Positions 21,338 through 33,576 of a DNA stretch of 64,000 nucleotides are shown in pieces (the stretch's first letter is position 1; each line of letters opens with the position of its first letter). Source of the stretch: Phoma sp. XZ068 (Eukaryota > Ascomycota > Dothideomycetes > Pleosporales > Didymellaceae); assembly GCA_004835665.1 (NCBI GenBank), contig RBKR01000008.1, positions 1,708,566 through 1,772,565 on the forward strand, in the 5' to 3' direction. A program made the translations under genes and the position numbers. The notes under the pieces were generated by a model. The model searched no databases, was not told the DNA's origin, and was given only the letters and a program-made list of their open reading frames with translations.

Positions 21338-24300
21338 ATGGGAAATCAGGTTGGGGCTGAGTCACGCCCTGAGTCCACCCGTCCCAATACTGCCTGGGTA
21401 GGACCGAGATCAGCCTTGTCAAAGGTTTCCAACCACCCCGTATTATCAGATGCGGGGACAAGATCCACTATCGGTTGTATCGGAGAACCAGGAGAAATTG
21501 ACCTTCACTATGCGATCAAACAACGCAACACCAGCCTGGTAGTGTGGCTCCTTGACAATGGCGCCGACTCAAACATTCAGGATGAAAATGGCTATCGACC
21601 ACTTCATATAGCAGCTGAACTCGGAGATGAAACTCTAACCGGGATATTGCTGGATCATTCTGCGAACCCAAATCTGGAAACCGGTTTTAGACTCGGCGGG
21701 ATGTCTAGCCACTCCATCAATATGACTCCCTTGCACTTCGCCGCAGGGAATGGAGCAACAAGCGTCGCTGTAAAGCTGTTAGGGAAGAGTGCCGATGTGA
21801 ACATTGCCACACCGCTAGAATTTCATACCCCATTATCATTGGCAGTCGAGAACAGCCACTTCGACATGACTGAGTTGCTATTGAAACATGGAGCAAACCC
21901 GAATGGTGATAGCCGAGCGTCGTGCAGTCCACTCATAATTGCAGTTTCTAAGAAACGAAAGGATCTGGTGCAGGTTCTTTGTGCCCACGACTGTGATTTA
22001 AATCAAAGAGATGAGGACGGGGACACGGCACTTCATGCCGCGGCCGCGAATGGTTCAAGGAAACTCGTCGAACTTCTACTCAAGACTTTCCGTCAAAGAA
22101 GTCAAGCAGGAGTCACCTTGGATCTCAAAGGTGGTTCCGGAAGACCAGCCTGGTGGTTGGCTCGGCGATCTCGACATTACGAGATCATGGAATTGCTAAG
22201 GAGTGTTCCAGAATGGGATAAAAACGATGTTCCAACATTTTCCATGGATATCTTCGACGACTCCTTGCTTTCTATCCGCGAAATTGGGGTTCAAAAATTA
22301 CGAAAAGATATTCACCGAGCTCAACACTGCCTTAGTTCTACTCAACCTCTAGGGAAATCAGATGGTTGGAAACAACGCCTACGATTCATAATACCCTCCA
22401 AGGAGAGCACCCATGATTTTGAGGTCATTGAACCTTTTCGCTATGGCCATGATAGTCAAGAGCCTTTTGTTGCCGTCTCTTATTGTTGGGCATCGCGAGA
22501 TAAGGACCCACATGACTTCAAGATCAAAGTACCAACCAGACTAAGAGATGGATCTGAAGTGAGACGCCTTCGGGTACGGTCAGAGATTCTGACCAGGGCG
22601 CTTAATTTTGCGCAAACCAGAGGGATTCGACAAGTGTGGATCGATCAAGAATGTATACACCAAGACGATGACGATGACAAAAAGGCATTGATTGCAGCAA
22701 TGCACCGAATATATCGACAAGCGACATTGACCGTGGTTGTTCTGGGGAAACACATTCAGACAGTCGATGATATCCAGGCCATCAAGTTTATTGTGAGCGG
22801 TAGCATCCCTACACAGGATGACCATGTCGCCTTAATGGAACGTTCTCGCATTGTCTCTGGTAAGATTTTCCGCGATCGATGGTTTCGACGCGCTTGGACA
22901 ACACAAGAAGCTATCAGTGCAGGTATAGAAGCTCTGGTATATCTGGTGGGATGGACCCAAAACCTTGACAAGCAAGGTCTTCACTGGAAACACATGGTAC
23001 CGACGCTATCGAGCGAATTTCCTCGCCAGGATATCCAGAGAGAGCTGATCCTGGATGGCAAGACTATATGGCATATGTCATTCGTCTGCGAACCGGGAGT
23101 GGCTATGAGTGCTATGTCGTTTGCAACCATGCAAAGACATACTAAACTATTGCAGGATTCAACACTCAGATCATCAGACTTGAAACAGTATGCGTACGAT
23201 AGGTATGGAGATCCTGTTAGGGGAGTACATAGGGATTAAGGCTAATGATCGATTAGCTCATCTTCTGACGAAGACAATCATACAGCGTTAGCTTCTGAAA
23301 CTCCAAGCTATCAGCGACGTTCGGAAGCCGATTTCTCGGCACACACGCAGAGCCTATCCGAAGACTTTGACACGCACGGAATTCCAATAACGGCTTTGTT
23401 TTCAGCACTACGGGGCAAAGAGAACACCCTGACCCGGGACAGGCCAAGCATCATGGCAAACCTGGCACGTTATCAGTATCATCTCGATATGGACAAATTG
23501 GTCAAAGAAAATCCTGACATTAGCTACACCGCATGTATATTTGCGTTGTCGTTGGCGAACGGGGATACAAGTCTCCTTACAGACAGCTCAAGTCAAGACA
23601 CATCGGTCGATTCAGAGTCCTCTGAGATCTCGTGGCTCGAAGAAGACAAGAGCCTAACACACGGATTCCCGATAACCAAATACGAATATGAGGGCCCAAG
23701 AGCTATCACAGCCAGTCCTTGTGTAGTGATTAACTCGAAGCTCCTTATCCAGGGGATCCTGTGGCACATTAGTACATGCGAGGATCTCCTGCCATTACAA
23801 GAAGACATGCAAAAGATGGTTAGGTACTGTCACAACTACCCAAAGCGAGCTCGCCTTGTGGGCGTTGAAGTCCTTAAGGCGGTCTCAAGGCAGTTTTTCA
23901 ACAGAGACAAGGTTGAACTTGTTGGCCTGTTCATGACGCTGGCGCGGCAGAGGAATTGGAGTTCTCCGACAGAATATCAGTCCACAATGCAAAAGTTGAA
24001 AGAATGGCATTCTGGTGGAAGTTGGCCACTTCTGCCCCAAAAGACATGGGTTACTCTGGACGAAATTTCCATCGAGACTGATACAGCGTGTATACAGGAT
24101 ATCAAGATTGATGTCTCGGACAAGATATCTCGCTCCGAGAATTCGAGATTGCTGCAGAATGACGAGCCATTGAAACAAATTCCCGAAGAGTGGGGCGATG
24201 AACTACTACGATGGATCTACCTGAGCACGATCCTCGGGGTTTCTTTTCCAATCGGCGAATCCCATCCGAGTCAAGGCTGTGACAAGGGCTGTACGACTGC

Positions 24301-24634
24301 TGTGTTTAGACTGAACATCGAAGAGATTTTTTCGGACCCGTTACCAATGGTGTTCGTGCCTGTATCAGAGTTGAATTTCGACTTCGGAGGAGAAAGGTTT
24401 TCTGGGCCAGCTTCAACAGCGCTCTGGCAAGTGCAGGAATCGAAGGACGCGGTTATCTCAGAGGAAGATAAAACAGACGCACAGGAAAGACTGAGACAGT
24501 CAGGCTACAACGATCCAGTGTCCATACAAAGCGAGGACGCGCTTAGGATAGTCTCTTCGAAGAACCTCATGGGAATCTGGTCACCTTTACTATACATGAA
24601 TAAGACATTCAATCAACAAAAGAACGGTGAGTAA
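21338..24634 (+). CDS. Ankyrin-HET domain protein
   Basis: Exons 21338-23202 and 23257-24634, with a 54-nt intron (gtatgg...gattag, branch gctaat), encode 1080 aa. Residues about 50-255 are ankyrin repeats (NGYRPLHIAAELGD, NMTPLHFAAGNGA, GDTALHAAAANGS). Residues about 359-530 are the HET domain, with FVAVSYCWAS, QVWIDQECIHQ, MHRIYRQA and DRWFRRAWTTQE. The C-terminal half (550-1080) is the long tail usual for such proteins, without motifs I know. HET proteins mediate heterokaryon incompatibility and regulated cell death. Ankyrins ahead of HET suggest ligand recognition fused to a death effector. The last codons contain a perfect donor-like gtgagt at about 24624. If it is spliced, the protein would change only in its last one or two residues. 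Confidence 0.85.
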
Positions 24635-25094
24635 ATATACACTAGTATGTCCTAATTACTAATGTATAGTATAGGCATTTCTTACTATTTTTTTGAATAG
24701 TAAAGGTATCAGATAATCTACTATGTCATAAAGAATGAATATATACACTACGCTCCGTTACTTAAAGACAGAAAGCCCAAGCAGCAATGTTGAGGTAATA
24801 CTCCAGGTTGTTTCATGTCAATTGTCGACGCTCATATCTATTCTACAACACGGAGGATGGTAATTACGTTAAAGTTATCGCACACGAGCTCGACATTGTG
24901 TGCGCAGTTCGTTCCGCAACCGTGATTGATTGTGAAGAAGGAATAAGGATGGCGGTCAGCGTTACAAAAAGTCCATGTAGATCAAGCAGAACATGTGCGG
25001 TAGGGCTTGGATGTTTTGACCCACTTGGAATCGCTTCTATATTGCAAATACCTAAATATGCTAGCACACCAACTTCTTCACTACAACCCAGTGG
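24635..25094. other. Convergent intergenic region
   Basis: A 460-bp AT-rich stretch separates the 3' ends of the ankyrin-HET gene and the 507-aa gene. No gene seen. Confidence 0.55.
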
Positions 25095-26618
25095 TCAGCA
25101 ATCAACCCACACCGACTCATCTGCCTCCCTCCTCCTCCCCAAGATCCTCTGATCCCCCCTAACCAGACGCTTACCCACACCCCTCGACACACCTTTCCTC
25201 CGCTTATACTTCCTTACCTCAAACGCAACAAGCTTCTTCAACCTCACCTTCTTCACCCTATCAATTCTATCGCACATCTCTCCGAAAACACCTTCAAGCC
25301 TCTCACTAAGGGCATCACCCCACTCCCACCCCTCTTCTTTCCCCCTCTCAAACACGGCATCGACTTCGCGAGAGAGATCATTAATGGCATCTTCCTTAAG
25401 CAGCAGCATGTCCGTCTTGTGATCCTCCATTTCCTCCATCATCTCAGCTGTCTCATGAGCGCGTGTCCCTTCCGCAGAGTCCCAGAGCCTGTCGAGCATT
25501 TTCTGGAACTGCTTGAGTTGGTGAGTTTGGTATTGCTGGAATTGATCGGCGAGATGTGTTCGAAGGTGGGGGAGAAGAGTGTGGCCCAGCGGCGTCAGCT
25601 TTGGCAGCTTTGTAGGTGATGTGCTGGAGGAGGAGTCGAAGGAGGTGTGAGCAGTGCTGATGTTCGATCTTGGAGGTGCACCGGCGAAGAGGGTTTGGAG
25701 GATGTCTGGGAGGAGCGCTGGTAAGGCTTTGTCGAGATAAGCAGGGAGCTGTCTGGCAACCGCGGCGTTGATCGCCTCAGCCTGGTAGTCAAAGCCAGGT
25801 GATGTTTCTCTGAGTGCCTTTTCAAAGGCCCCAGCTGTGGCTGGGCTCAAGGGCACGGTCTTCTCGGATGTGTAAGACTTAGTAGGGGACTGAGCGAAGC
25901 GTTTCGGGGATACTTTGGGAGAGGTGGAGCTTGCTGCGCACATCAGCTGCTTAGTCGAGGCTACAGGTATCCTGCACTCACCCTGCCTTGACCGCTTGCG
26001 ACAGTTGTCGTAAGCAGGCGGTGCCCCAACATCATCAGTGGGACCAAAGACCTCCCAGCTCGCCTTCCTCAACCCTTGTTGAGCAAGGAATCCTTCGACT
26101 GGATAGCTAGCCAGATGCTTCGCCGCCTTGCTGAAATTCCGGAACATGCCCTGATGTTCCTTGCGCAGATACTTGTAATCAAAGACAATGTGAATCGTGA
26201 CTGCTTTGGTAAGGTCTACAAACTGTTGGAAGACAGATTCAAATCCAGGTTTATGTGCAAAGGATTGGGAGTCCGGACACCAGAGAGGGCACGGTTGTTC
26301 CACGCTCAGAACGAGGGTCTTGACATCAGGGCGTTTGTTGTCCTTGTCGCGCAGAATCCCGTCTATCTGAGGCCGCGTGACATGGTTGTTGCCGCTGCTA
26401 AGGCTGACAGCGCCAGCCAACAGTTTGTCGGCATTGTACTGAAGGACAAAGGTTTGTGGAGAATGGGCGGTGGTGGGTACGGTGGCTACGAGCAGGAGGG
26501 TTGCCTTCTTGGCAGCAGCGTCACATCTAAAAGCTAGTGAACACTGACATGGCGATGCAGGCTCCGAAAGATTCGACGCAGGATACGCAAGCGCTTTAAA
26601 GCCAAGATTGAAGCTCAT
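25095..26618 (-). CDS. Uncharacterised protein with charged helical tail
   Basis: Single exon, 507 aa. Residues 1-185 look globular and mix beta-type stretches (TFVLQYNADKLL, VKTLVLSVEQPCPLWCPD, AVTIHIVFDYKYL). Residues 200-260 are Ser/Pro/Lys-rich and disordered. Residues 265-315 and 340-480 are strongly helical and charged, with many Glu/Lys/Arg (for example FERGKEEGWEWGDALSERLEG), probably coiled coil. The C-terminus is very basic (KYKRRKGVSRGVGKRLVRGD). The architecture suggests a nuclear or nucleic-acid-associated protein, but I recognise no family. The long open frame with coherent composition supports it as real. Confidence 0.75.
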   Translation of the reverse strand: MSFNLGFKALAYPASNLSEPASPCQCSLAFRCDAAAKKATLLLVATVPTTAHSPQTFVLQYNADKLLAGAVSLSSGNNHVTRPQIDGILRDKDNKRPDVKTLVLSVEQPCPLWCPDSQSFAHKPGFESVFQQFVDLTKAVTIHIVFDYKYLRKEHQGMFRNFSKAAKHLASYPVEGFLAQQGLRKASWEVFGPTDDVGAPPAYDNCRKRSRQGECRIPVASTKQLMCAASSTSPKVSPKRFAQSPTKSYTSEKTVPLSPATAGAFEKALRETSPGFDYQAEAINAAVARQLPAYLDKALPALLPDILQTLFAGAPPRSNISTAHTSFDSSSSTSPTKLPKLTPLGHTLLPHLRTHLADQFQQYQTHQLKQFQKMLDRLWDSAEGTRAHETAEMMEEMEDHKTDMLLLKEDAINDLSREVDAVFERGKEEGWEWGDALSERLEGVFGEMCDRIDRVKKVRLKKLVAFEVRKYKRRKGVSRGVGKRLVRGDQRILGRRREADESVWVDC

Positions 26619-27190
26619 GCTATTAGCTATCCAAACTAGACACTGATATGCTTACCAAATCCCCCGTACAGCGATCGCAGCAAAGGAACTCGTCGATGCC
26701 GCAATGCGCAGCAAGGGAACCCGCCCGCCCAGGCTTTGCGAGCAGCCTTGACTCCGTATGCAGTCCGCCGCGTCTACTGCTAACACCGGGTACGTGGTCG
26801 CAATACCCGAACAGAAGCCCACCCCGCTGATGGCAGCCGACAGACGCACTGTGCAATGCAGAGGCGCCTGCCTTTACCGCCAGAGGCCTTGTGAAGTTCG
26901 CAAGGATGATGGGCCTGAGCCGAGTACTCGATGCGCGTAACGGATGGTAGCAGAGACAGAAGCGTGCGGTCGATTATTGGAAAGTGTTGAGTATGTGTTG
27001 TGCAAATGTGTTAGGAGAGGCCTCGGTCGGCGTGGATGGTGGTGACGTTGAGGTTCTGGTCAAGGTGGGTGGCTGGGAAACGACACGCGATCGCGCCATC
27101 ACGTGAGTCTTGGCACAACCCAAGAGCTTCGATCTGTCAAGGCTCACCTTCACACCACACAACCATTACAATCACTATAAGTATGCCATC
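26619..27190. other. Intergenic, promoter of the 507-aa gene
   Basis: Moderate GC with overlapping ORFs of 60-77 aa on both strands, none conserved-looking. No gene assigned. Confidence 0.5.
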
Positions 27191-27600
27191 ATTGAATTAT
27201 GCGACAAATAAACTTGGCGGCTTCGCTGTATTTACCTTACTGATTGAAGATCAACGCAAGTTTGCCGACACTTTCGAGAGTGTCAAGCATCTTCTTGCTT
27301 CCTCTCCTTGCTCAGCGGCCAAATACCTTTGTGTGTCGTGCTTGCGCTGATAATGCAGCATCAAAGCCAGATTTTTAACACTTTTGAGAGTATAAAAGTG
27401 CTCGTGTCTCAAAGTGCGCTTACAAACCTCCAGCGCATATCTAGCGTTCACTTCTTTGGCTTCCTCGTACTTGCACTGATTCATCAGGAATCCTCGCGGC
27501 GGACTAGAGTGTGGTCGTTATCATGGCGAAGTACGCCTTTCTAGTGAGTGTGCCTCAGCATCAGATTTCTGAGCCTCTTGATAGTATTCGCACATCCACC
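27191..27600 (-). pseudogene. Degenerate TPR (kinesin-light-chain-like) gene fragment
   Basis: Three or more 42-residue tetratricopeptide units can be read on the minus strand in shifting frames. The best is YEEAKEVNARYALEVCKR with FYTLKSVKNLALMLHYQ (27360-27485). It is followed by DTLESVGKLALIFNQ, a stop, then GKYSEAAKF (27195-27275), and preceded by the weak unit YQEAQKSDAEAHSLER and DNDHTLVRREDS (27490-27590). The HPDTL-type spacing and N-L-A motif are those of the TPR arrays found at the C-terminus of fungal NB-ARC receptors. Stops and frame changes show it is dead. Confidence 0.7.
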
Positions 27601-27739
27601 GTGGCCAAGCGGAGATCGACATCGCCGAACACATGGTAGGGACTGACGAAATCACATCATTTAACGAACTCAACTATCACAAGCCCGTTTTAATCAGCCA
27701 ATCGCACAAATTGATAAAGCTGGCAAAGGGAAAGGGCTG

Positions 27740-28345
27740 CCGCAATGAACCGAGCCGCAGACAATAACAATATGGCTGCAGCAGTCGCTCAGCAGCGAAA
27801 CAAGGTAACTAGTCCATTATGAACACTTTTTTGTATAGGAGCGAATCCAAGTGGTCCTCTAGACTAGAGAAATACATCTAATGGTATCTGCTGCAGCTGA
27901 TGGTAATCCAGTCGTGGAGAGGGCCCTGGGTGGTCTCTTCCAGATCTTGGAGGAAATAATAGAAGTTAGAATACCCGCGGAGAGTTTTGACAGTGCTTTT
28001 TGTCTGGCAGCACGTGGGCGTCACCCACACATCCTCGAGAGGTTATTCTTGGAAGACGTTGACTTCGACCCCAGATTTGAATATCTTCCTGCACTGCAGC
28101 GCGCTGCGAAAAGCGTCGTCCGGAAGCCGTTCGTCTACTTATTGCCACAAACGTGGACCGCAATGTGAGAGTCAAAGCCACCACTACACACAGCGTGGCG
28201 TGTGCCAAAGCTGACTTCGATTTGGCCACGACGCTACTTGAGAATGGGGCCGACACACATGCAGTCTCTTGCAAGGCAGGTTTCCAACATACTATCCCAA
28301 GAAGAGGCAACAAACAGGGATTGTTGAGCTCATTGAGCGGGCTAA
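27740..28345 (+). pseudogene. Degenerate ankyrin-type gene fragment
   Basis: Ankyrin-like pieces occur in different frames: a GANPSGPLD-like end of a repeat near 27843, FCLAARGRHPHILERLF (28001-28050), LPALQRAAKSVV (28087-28120) and ADFDLATTLLENGADTH (28210-28260). The order repeat-helix-loop (AA..GH..ILE.LL..G.D) is ankyrin-like, but stops intervene and no start or complete domain is seen. It may be the remains of a NACHT- or HET-ankyrin gene; an intron-rich live gene cannot be wholly excluded. Confidence 0.45.
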
Positions 28346-29605
28346 GAGATGTCTTTCCGGTGACTAGTTAGATGTGAGAGGAAAGATGTGTTTAACATGC
28401 AAGTAGGTTGTTCAGAACCTTCTAGCGGATTGGTACAACGTCGAAAACACCGAACAGAAAGCATACTTTCACTTAGTTTATTCCTCATTTGTGTGACAGC
28501 AGGTACGGGCTTTTTGTGAGTTCCTTTCGCGCCAACACTGGTTTATAGAGGCCTTCGGGCCAAGCTCATCCACGCTTGAGGCTTCTGTATAGTTATGATA
28601 GATTCCTAACTTAGTTGATAACAAAATCACGAGAAATGAACTAAGACGGTCTAAGAAAACTGCGTTTTGATATAACCTGGTTAGGAAACTATTTTGTTAG
28701 TATGAGGCGGATGGATCTTGGATCGCACAAGCCTGTCACAATATGCCGACTAGCATACTGGAGGACGAAAATGAAAAGCCTTAGTCTCCGCGTTACCTAC
28801 TGCCTATAACAGCATCTCTTAATGCCACTTCCTTGTTGTCTGCCTCTTGATTAGTTCAATATAAGGATGAGCCTAGCATCGATGTGCTGATAGTTCCTTG
28901 AAGTAGTTATAGAGATTATCACCCTTGGAGTGGAGTGCGTCACGAGTCTCGTTGTTGGCTTCCTTGACCTCACCGGAGTATTTGAGACCAACATCGATCT
29001 ATTGAACGGTATCCCCATCTGAAGATGGATAACCTCGCCCTCGTGCGGATTACGAAGTTGTTGGGCGGCCGCCACCATAAGCTGGACAGGTGGGAATATG
29101 TATCCGTACTCCGTTGAAAATTTTTGCTCCTCCATGCGCTCCATGACAAGCTAACAAAGGATGTAGCCTTCGTGATACTCGGGCTCTACGAGTGACAGTT
29201 CCTTCGCGATGCTTCACAGAAAGGATCAATTGTCGTGGCTCTTCGTATGTCTGGACTTAATCGTGATGTCCTTCATACAACGGTCCTGATCGCAACAAGT
29301 TCTGCGCAGGGTTGAGGAGGAGGAAGCGCGGGACGAGGAGGTCGGCTCCTAGTAGTGGGCGAACAGTCCAGAGGAAGGATGGAGGACTTCCAGCAATTCT
29401 GTCTAGAGTTTTGGTTGTAGCGTGATATTTCCTAGTAATTAAAATAATATCTACTAATTGCGTTGAAAATAGGCTCCTAATAATTGGCGGTAACAAGGTT
29501 CTAGACAGGGCAGTTATCAAACAAACAAAAAAATTATAAACGCGCAGGCACCCGAGAACTAGTGAGCCAATCCATTCCCGCCCATGTCCATACTTTCTTT
29601 GTCGC
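28346..29605. other. Gene-poor stretch
   Basis: About 1.25 kb with no convincing gene. Minus-strand ORFs at 28851-29144 and 29257-29634 have protein-like pieces (for example YGYIFPPVQLMVAAAQQL), which may be another decayed gene, but I cannot name a family. Confidence 0.45.
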
Positions 29606-31025
29606 TCAACACCGGATCCTCCAAATCCACCCATGTTTCACGGCTCTCGCCGCAACACACAATCCCATACCAACCACCGTGCTCGCACCGGCGCATATAA
29701 TTGGCACACTGTAACTTCCTCCCGCTCTCAAAAGTGCTCCACTGATCGGTCCTCCGACAAGCGCCGGAATTCCTATCACCGCAAATCCCATGCCCAGCCG
29801 TGTTCCTGTCTTTGTAATATCGCTACTGTACGCCGCAATTGTAGTCGGGAACAAGGATTGAAATGCACCGCTGAACATACCATAGAACACAGTGAAGGTG
29901 TAATACGATGGGATGCTATTAACACCGAGCCAGCAAAACAAGATGACAGTATTGAAGAAGAGACAGATACTGAAGGTGTTGAGCGCACCTAGATATCGAT
30001 CCGCTATGAATCCTGGGATCACACGGGCAGAACACCCGACCCCGTTAAGGATCATCACCATGTTGAGAGAGATGGTGTAGGGCATGGCGAGCTCGTCGCG
30101 AGCGAACGATGCAATCTAATTTTGACATGAGTCATACGTCTCGGTGCAGGAAACCTCAAGAACTCACATAATAGAAGACGAAATAGACCGGGGGCATCAG
30201 AAAACATAAACCAATACTGTGAAGTATGTATGGAACGTCGCGAAATGCATCGGGGTCGACAAGCGGGCCGCTCTTTCGGGGTGGAAGACGAGGCTTCATA
30301 AATGCAATCACCACTGTTAGACTGACCAGGTTCAAGAGTCCCAGGACTCTCACCGTCCACCCGAAACCTATCGGACCAAGCAGCTGGCGGACAATGAGTG
30401 GGTATATGATGCCGCCGATCGAGTTTCCGGTGGTGACAATTCCGACCGCCATGCCTCTGTTCTTCGCAAAATAGGTAGATGCGAGACCCATGACAGGAGT
30501 AAAAAAAATCCCTCCACCAACGCCCGTGCATATACCCTGCGTGAGAAGAAGTTGCCAAAAATTCGTAGCCAAGCTCATGGTAAAAATGCCGACCAATTGT
30601 AATACGATGCCAGCGATTACAGTCGGGAGGAAAAGCCCAGCGTCAAGAGCTCTGCCAGACACGATCCCTATGCTAAACATCAAGCAGGCTTGTGTACTCC
30701 CAATCCACGATATGGCCGATGGGGATTGAGGTAGAATCTCCGTATAATACGCCTGGAATGCGCCAAAAGAATTGACAAAACCCCAGGTGTTCGTGACCGC
30801 TAGCCAAGCGCAGAAGACCTGCGTCCAAGCTCGAAGACCGCCGTCCGGAGGTGGGCCGGTGTTTATTATCGACCGAGTAGTAAGAGGTGGCGTTGCTCTC
30901 CCGAGAGCGACGGGTGTTGACGTCTTCGTATCTTCTATCGTATCGCCGTGCAGCGAAGGTGAGATTGTGTTCGGCATAGAAATCAGGTCTGCCTTTCTCG
31001 ATTGTGACCCATCTCTTACCTGCAT
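29606..31025 (-). CDS. MFS monocarboxylate-transporter-like protein
   Basis: Exons 31025-30168 and 30115-29606, joined over a 52-nt intron (gtgagt...attag), encode 455 aa. After a 58-residue hydrophilic N-terminus comes the MCT hallmark PPPDGGLRAWTQV (about 58-70), then 12 hydrophobic segments with a charged central loop (KPRLPPRKSGPL). The junction peptide YFVFYY-IASFARDELAM is in frame and typical. Fungal MCT-type MFS proteins are plasma-membrane or vacuolar carriers and are often found beside secondary-metabolite genes, where they export products or import precursors. It sits at the left margin of the metabolic locus described here. Confidence 0.88.
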
Positions 31026-31723
31026 GCTCCACGCTATCGAGTCAAGGAATTTGTGTCGAATTTGAAGAAGAAAGCATCAATGAAAATAATCCACATGATG
31101 GAAATTGGGCAGTGAGCCATTTAAGGAAGTGAAAAGCTGTCGACGCAATGACCCGCTAACCGAACGGACCACCTTTATTAAGACCTGCCCGTTACACTTG
31201 CCACTCAACCCCCACATTGGCCAGTTTACTCATAAGTCCTGGCTAGAACCGAGAGTCATAAATCCTGCAAAATTCCGCAAGTTATGCTCTGTCCAGCCGC
31301 AGCCACTGCACGGTGTTTTTGTCCGCTTGTGTCCACCTAACTGAGCCTCGCCCTCGCGTGTGTGGTGCTCTAGGTGCTCATGTCATTACTTTATGCGACT
31401 AGAATATCTAAAACTGCATTCCAGAGGGCTCCTGCTTCCTTGGTCCGCTTTCTGTCTATGTGCTTCTATCGCAAGACATCCTTATTTGCCTTTCTGTAGC
31501 TCCGTGACCCGGCTTGTAAGTAGGACTGGAGAATACAACACTATTGGAGACTGCTCCTAAGGTGCATCAAGAGGTTAATGACAGAAGCAGGCAATGAGCT
31601 TTTGTATCGTTCACAGATCAGCAATAACCAGGTCTCACTTCGCTAGATGATGCTCCGCGGTTTGGGAGTCTATTCGGCACCCCTTAGTGCAGGTGTTGAT
31701 GCGAAGATATAACCCTTGTTACT

Positions 31724-31815
31724 TGGACCCGACACCCCCCTTGCTAGGGCTCATGGTTGATTTCCCCCTGAACACCCGATCTGATTGGCTAAAGGCTCGG
31801 AGAATAATTAAGTCG
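31724..31815 (+). repeat. Diverged direct repeat, copy 1
   Basis: This shares the order C-run, ggctc, catggt.gatttt/ccccctg, cgatctgattggctaaaggctc, gagaataa with a second copy about 600 bp to the right. Most differences are transitions, as expected after RIP. Confidence 0.55.
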
Positions 31816-32327
31816 CCGAGATTCTTGACCGGTGCTCTCCCATCAGTGCCGAAGGCAGAAGCCGGTTATCGGAGCAGTGTGATGTGCTAAACAAGGTTAG
31901 AAGATATTCACCCGCTGCGGGTCGGGCCGACAGGGCTTATACTAGTGCTTCCGCCCGCAACTCCATATGCAACTAGAGAGGGGCCGAACCTAGCCGAAGC
32001 AAGTGCCACCATAACGTCTAGCCAAGACTACATTATCAGGGCTTAGGCTAATACCTCCGTAGACACTCTAATCACATTTCCTTCCTTACGCATTATAACC
32101 CTTAGGAAAGCCAAGAAGAATCTGAAATCTGTGCGAGGCTTAGCCACATTTTCATCGGATAAAGCATGTTTGTGTAGTAGGGTAGTACAGCTCGTTACAA
32201 GAGTATATTTAGAAGGCTGGATACGTTATACGCCCCAGCAGCCAACAAGTTACAGAAATATCATGCTATTCTATCTGTCTGATATCGCTGACGTAAACTC
32301 CGCTAGCTATCGTATATGTAGTCTAAA

Positions 32328-32416
32328 CCCCCCCGCCCCTCTGGCTCGGGACCATGGTGGATTTTCCCCTGCACAGACAATCTAATTAGCTAAAGGCCCA
32401 GAGTATAACTACACCC
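32328..32416 (+). repeat. Diverged direct repeat, copy 2
   Basis: Second copy of the element at 31724: ccccc run, ggctcgggaccatggtgg, attttcccctg, caatctaattagctaaagg, cagagtataa. In this copy tctgattggcta has become tctaattagcta (G to A at two places). Confidence 0.55.
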
Positions 32417-33576
32417 CCTCCCCCTACTTGGGTGCCTAGCGTCTTTATCCCTACTTTAAACTTCTAAATAGCTTAAAACTTGTTCTTGTGCCCACTACAG
32501 CCCACAAATTAATCAGAGGCTGCTACTTTAGTATTAATTAATCAGCAAACTAGAAAATAGAGCTTGATATAGGGCCGGGGAAACGTAGGCACTTAGCCAA
32601 CAAGAATTTTCAACTGGCTGCTTTCTGCACTAGGCACCCAAACCGGGGGAGAGGGTGTAAGTCCAGCCCGGAAGATCAGCTTATATAAATCAAGCCCAAG
32701 TAAAGTAAGGTAGACCCACTTATCACCTCAAGTAAAGCCATCTTACTAGTTGTTTACAGGCGATTTTCTAACCATGATCCAGAACCGTTTTTGGGGGGGG
32801 GGGGGGATAACCACTTTGGCCAATAGTGAACTAATCTATATCTAACGCAGTACGGCTGAACTAATGGACTAACTCTATACCTTGCATTAGCTTCGTTTGT
32901 ATATATTGTTAGCCCTGGAGATCTTCACTTATCTTTATTAATAAGTGCTCAGACGTAAAGTACTGTAGCAAAAGTCCCTATTTCTAAACGAGTTACTCCG
33001 CGTCCTCTAGCTCACCCCACTCAAAGAAATATAGTGCCCACAAGCCCCACGCTTACTTTGATAGCAGGTATATATTATACGTAGAGACCTAGACCGATTG
33101 ATCTGCACAAAATAGGTGTACCGGTCAATAACGCTGCGCTTCCTAGTTAACCTGTATTAAAAGAGTCTATATGCTGCTTACGAGCCACTTATAGAGACTA
33201 TTTGCAAGGGTCTGTAAGATACAAGCGTTTTCAGCTTACTCAATCTCAACTTCCGATCCCTACACCCCTGCTGTGCCGTTCTCCACGCAAAATGTATATA
33301 CCATACCAGGAGGTTGAGTAGTTGGCACAGCTAGTTAAGAATATCAAAGTTTATCCAGAAATGCCCCAAACATTTCGTCACATAAGGTTTTAAAAACCGA
33401 AATAGGTCCAACCTACCTGCCGCCGGATCAAAGCGACCTCTTCCAGATAGGGGGACTTTTCATAGGCCGACTCTAGGGGTTGACTTGGTTAGGAAAATAT
33501 GTATTTAAACCAGCCATGCCCGCTGTAAACGTAGTCCATCAGCGCGTGTTGCTAAAGATTTAAGATCGCCACAAAC

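Larger units (their letters stand above)
31026..33576. other. 2.5-kb gene-free block with decayed repeats
   Basis: No gene is recognisable. The stretch is rich in cctag/ctagt/taagc words suggesting old RIP, holds two diverged copies of a ~90-nt repeat (31724 and 32330) and a G14 run at about 32792-32805. It separates the transporter from the DUF3445 gene. Confidence 0.55.

Noticed and set aside
28851..29634. Minus-strand ORFs of 97 and 125 aa with protein-like pieces.
   Set aside because: They could be a decayed gene but stops intervene and no family could be named.
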